Positions 62,872-64,000 of a DNA stretch of 64,000 bases are shown piece after piece; position 1 is the stretch's first letter; every line of letters starts with the position of its first letter. The notes beneath the pieces are model-generated. The model ran no database searches. It had not been told where the DNA came from and worked only from the letters and a program-made list of their open reading frames with translations. The DNA is from Stenopsyche tienmushanensis (Eukaryota; Arthropoda; Insecta; Trichoptera; Stenopsychidae). The position numbers were made by a program, and so were the translations under genes. The DNA lies in the NCBI GenBank assembly GCA_008973525.1, contig WACJ01000125.1, positions 3,534,001-3,598,000 of the forward strand, in the 5' to 3' direction.

Positions 62872-64000
62872 CCTGGAACAAAAACAGAATAAAACTTAAT
62901 TTCTTGCTGCGACAATATTGAAAAAACGTCGTCTAGTTAAATTTTTTGGTCGCCCGTTCGGGGTCGTCGTCTCCGAGGAATTAATTATACGTCCTTCTTT
63001 GTATTAGCGTCTCAACCCTTCTTACAATTTCTGGCTCACAAACTCCGAATTGAAAACGTCTTCTGAATAATGTGGCCTTCCGTATAAATTAAATGCGGTT
63101 ATGAATTAAAATACATTTGTTAGATGATGCTGCATTTTTCTTATGGAGGCAAATGGCGAAGGCACGCAGCTGACTATTCGAAACAAAAGCGAGTCTCGGC
63201 AAATAAAAGCAAAATCCTGTTTTATCCAGTGTCCTTTTAGAGGATCCGAAAGGCCTTCAGAGGCTTCCTTACAAGGACATGCTGGACGCTCAAAGAATGG
63301 TGCATTATTCATTGAATAACGAACCACCGAAGCCATTCCGGGAGGAACTTAAAACCTTGTTTATAAAAGATAATAGCACCATTGTTTATAAATCAAATTA
63401 TTGAATGCGCAGTCAAATTACGACGATGTATCTTTATCGCGAGCATGCCGGTACTTAAAGGGTTAAAATGAGAATAATTCGTTGTAAAATATGATTTGCA
63501 TTGCAAACATTCAAGCGCGATGTGATAAAAGACCGATGATCGTTCAAGATTTATATTGTAATATTTATATCAAAATTAAATATATTTAAATGATTTAAAC
63601 GCCACTGGTGCTTTTAAATAGCTTTTTAGGTCTCAAATGTAGTCCATGGTATCTTCTGTTAATGGAATTGAATCTGATTTCACTACTTTTTCAACGGAGA
63701 GCTCTTCATCGAACAAGTTTTTTTGGATAAGTCCGCTGTATCAACATTTTTCATAGTTCTGCAAGAGCTTGCCATAAATCAACATTCAATCCAGAAGCTA
63801 TTTTTAATTTAATATTTGTAATATAGAATACATTTTGTAAATATAAAAATAATAGCTCCAGTAATTTTTAAAATTATAAAATGCCTACTTGATCTTAAAA
63901 AAAGTATGTATCATATAATATTTGATTAAATGAATCAGAATATGAATAATTTTCATTAAAGTATATTAATATGAGCTTGATATATCGATATCACGGCTAT
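62872..64000. other. Region upstream of the LRR receptor start codon
   Basis: It should hold the 5' UTR and promoter of the minus-strand gene or an intron in its 5' UTR, but I can point to no TATA box or initiator with confidence. Confidence 0.35.
63441..63466 (-). repeat. Solitary piggyBac-like end
   Basis: The minus strand reads TTAACCCTTTAAGTACCGGC, similar to the other TTAACCC ends in the window. No partner is visible before the window ends. Confidence 0.3.

Overview
The window looks like a piece of an arthropod nuclear genome, most likely an insect. The evidence is strongly AT-rich spacer DNA, protein genes split by many short introns (often 65-90 bp, GT..AG), several mariner families, an RTE-type non-LTR retrotransposon, a tRNA-derived SINE, TTAA-flanked DNA transposons, and a neuronal-type leucine-rich-repeat receptor. 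No rRNA, ordinary tRNA gene, CRISPR array or bacterial operon is visible. Nearly all of the short ORFs are chance or transposon debris.

Layout. 1-23300 is gene-free and holds transposon remains: an LTR-like repeat family, a truncated mariner, a mariner joined to a hAT-like fragment, an RTE fragment and a Kolobok/Mutator-like remnant. 23353-34088 (+) holds ankyrin-repeat coding sequence that I assembled exon by exon. Gene A (23353-29947, 12 exons, 589 codons) is almost entirely ankyrin repeats. Gene B (about 30407-34088, about 10 exons) is ankyrin repeats ending in a SOCS-box-like tail. Two further in-phase candidate exons lie between them, so A and B may be one long gene. 34090-45280 is non-coding and repeat-rich, with a tRNA-headed SINE and a mauritiana-type mariner with perfect terminal inverted repeats. 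45289-62871 (-) is one complete ten-exon gene for a type I membrane protein: signal peptide, N-terminal Cys cap, leucine-rich repeats, four-Cys C-terminal cap, fibronectin III-like region, transmembrane helix and short tail. Its model closes only if one extra base in exon 8 is discounted. Its introns carry several transposons.

The two loci show no functional link. The ankyrin/SOCS protein would be an intracellular adaptor, possibly for ubiquitin ligase substrate choice. The leucine-rich-repeat protein would be a cell-surface recognition molecule. The most unusual points are: the alternating 0/1 intron phases of the ankyrin genes; a 929-bp TTAA element with perfect ends and a palindromic core inside an ankyrin intron; a 65-bp minisatellite made from a piece of a mariner transposase; a dispersed family of GC-rich palindromes; and transposon ends carrying 43-44 bp tandem repeats. 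All family names are from recognition of motifs by eye; no database search was possible.
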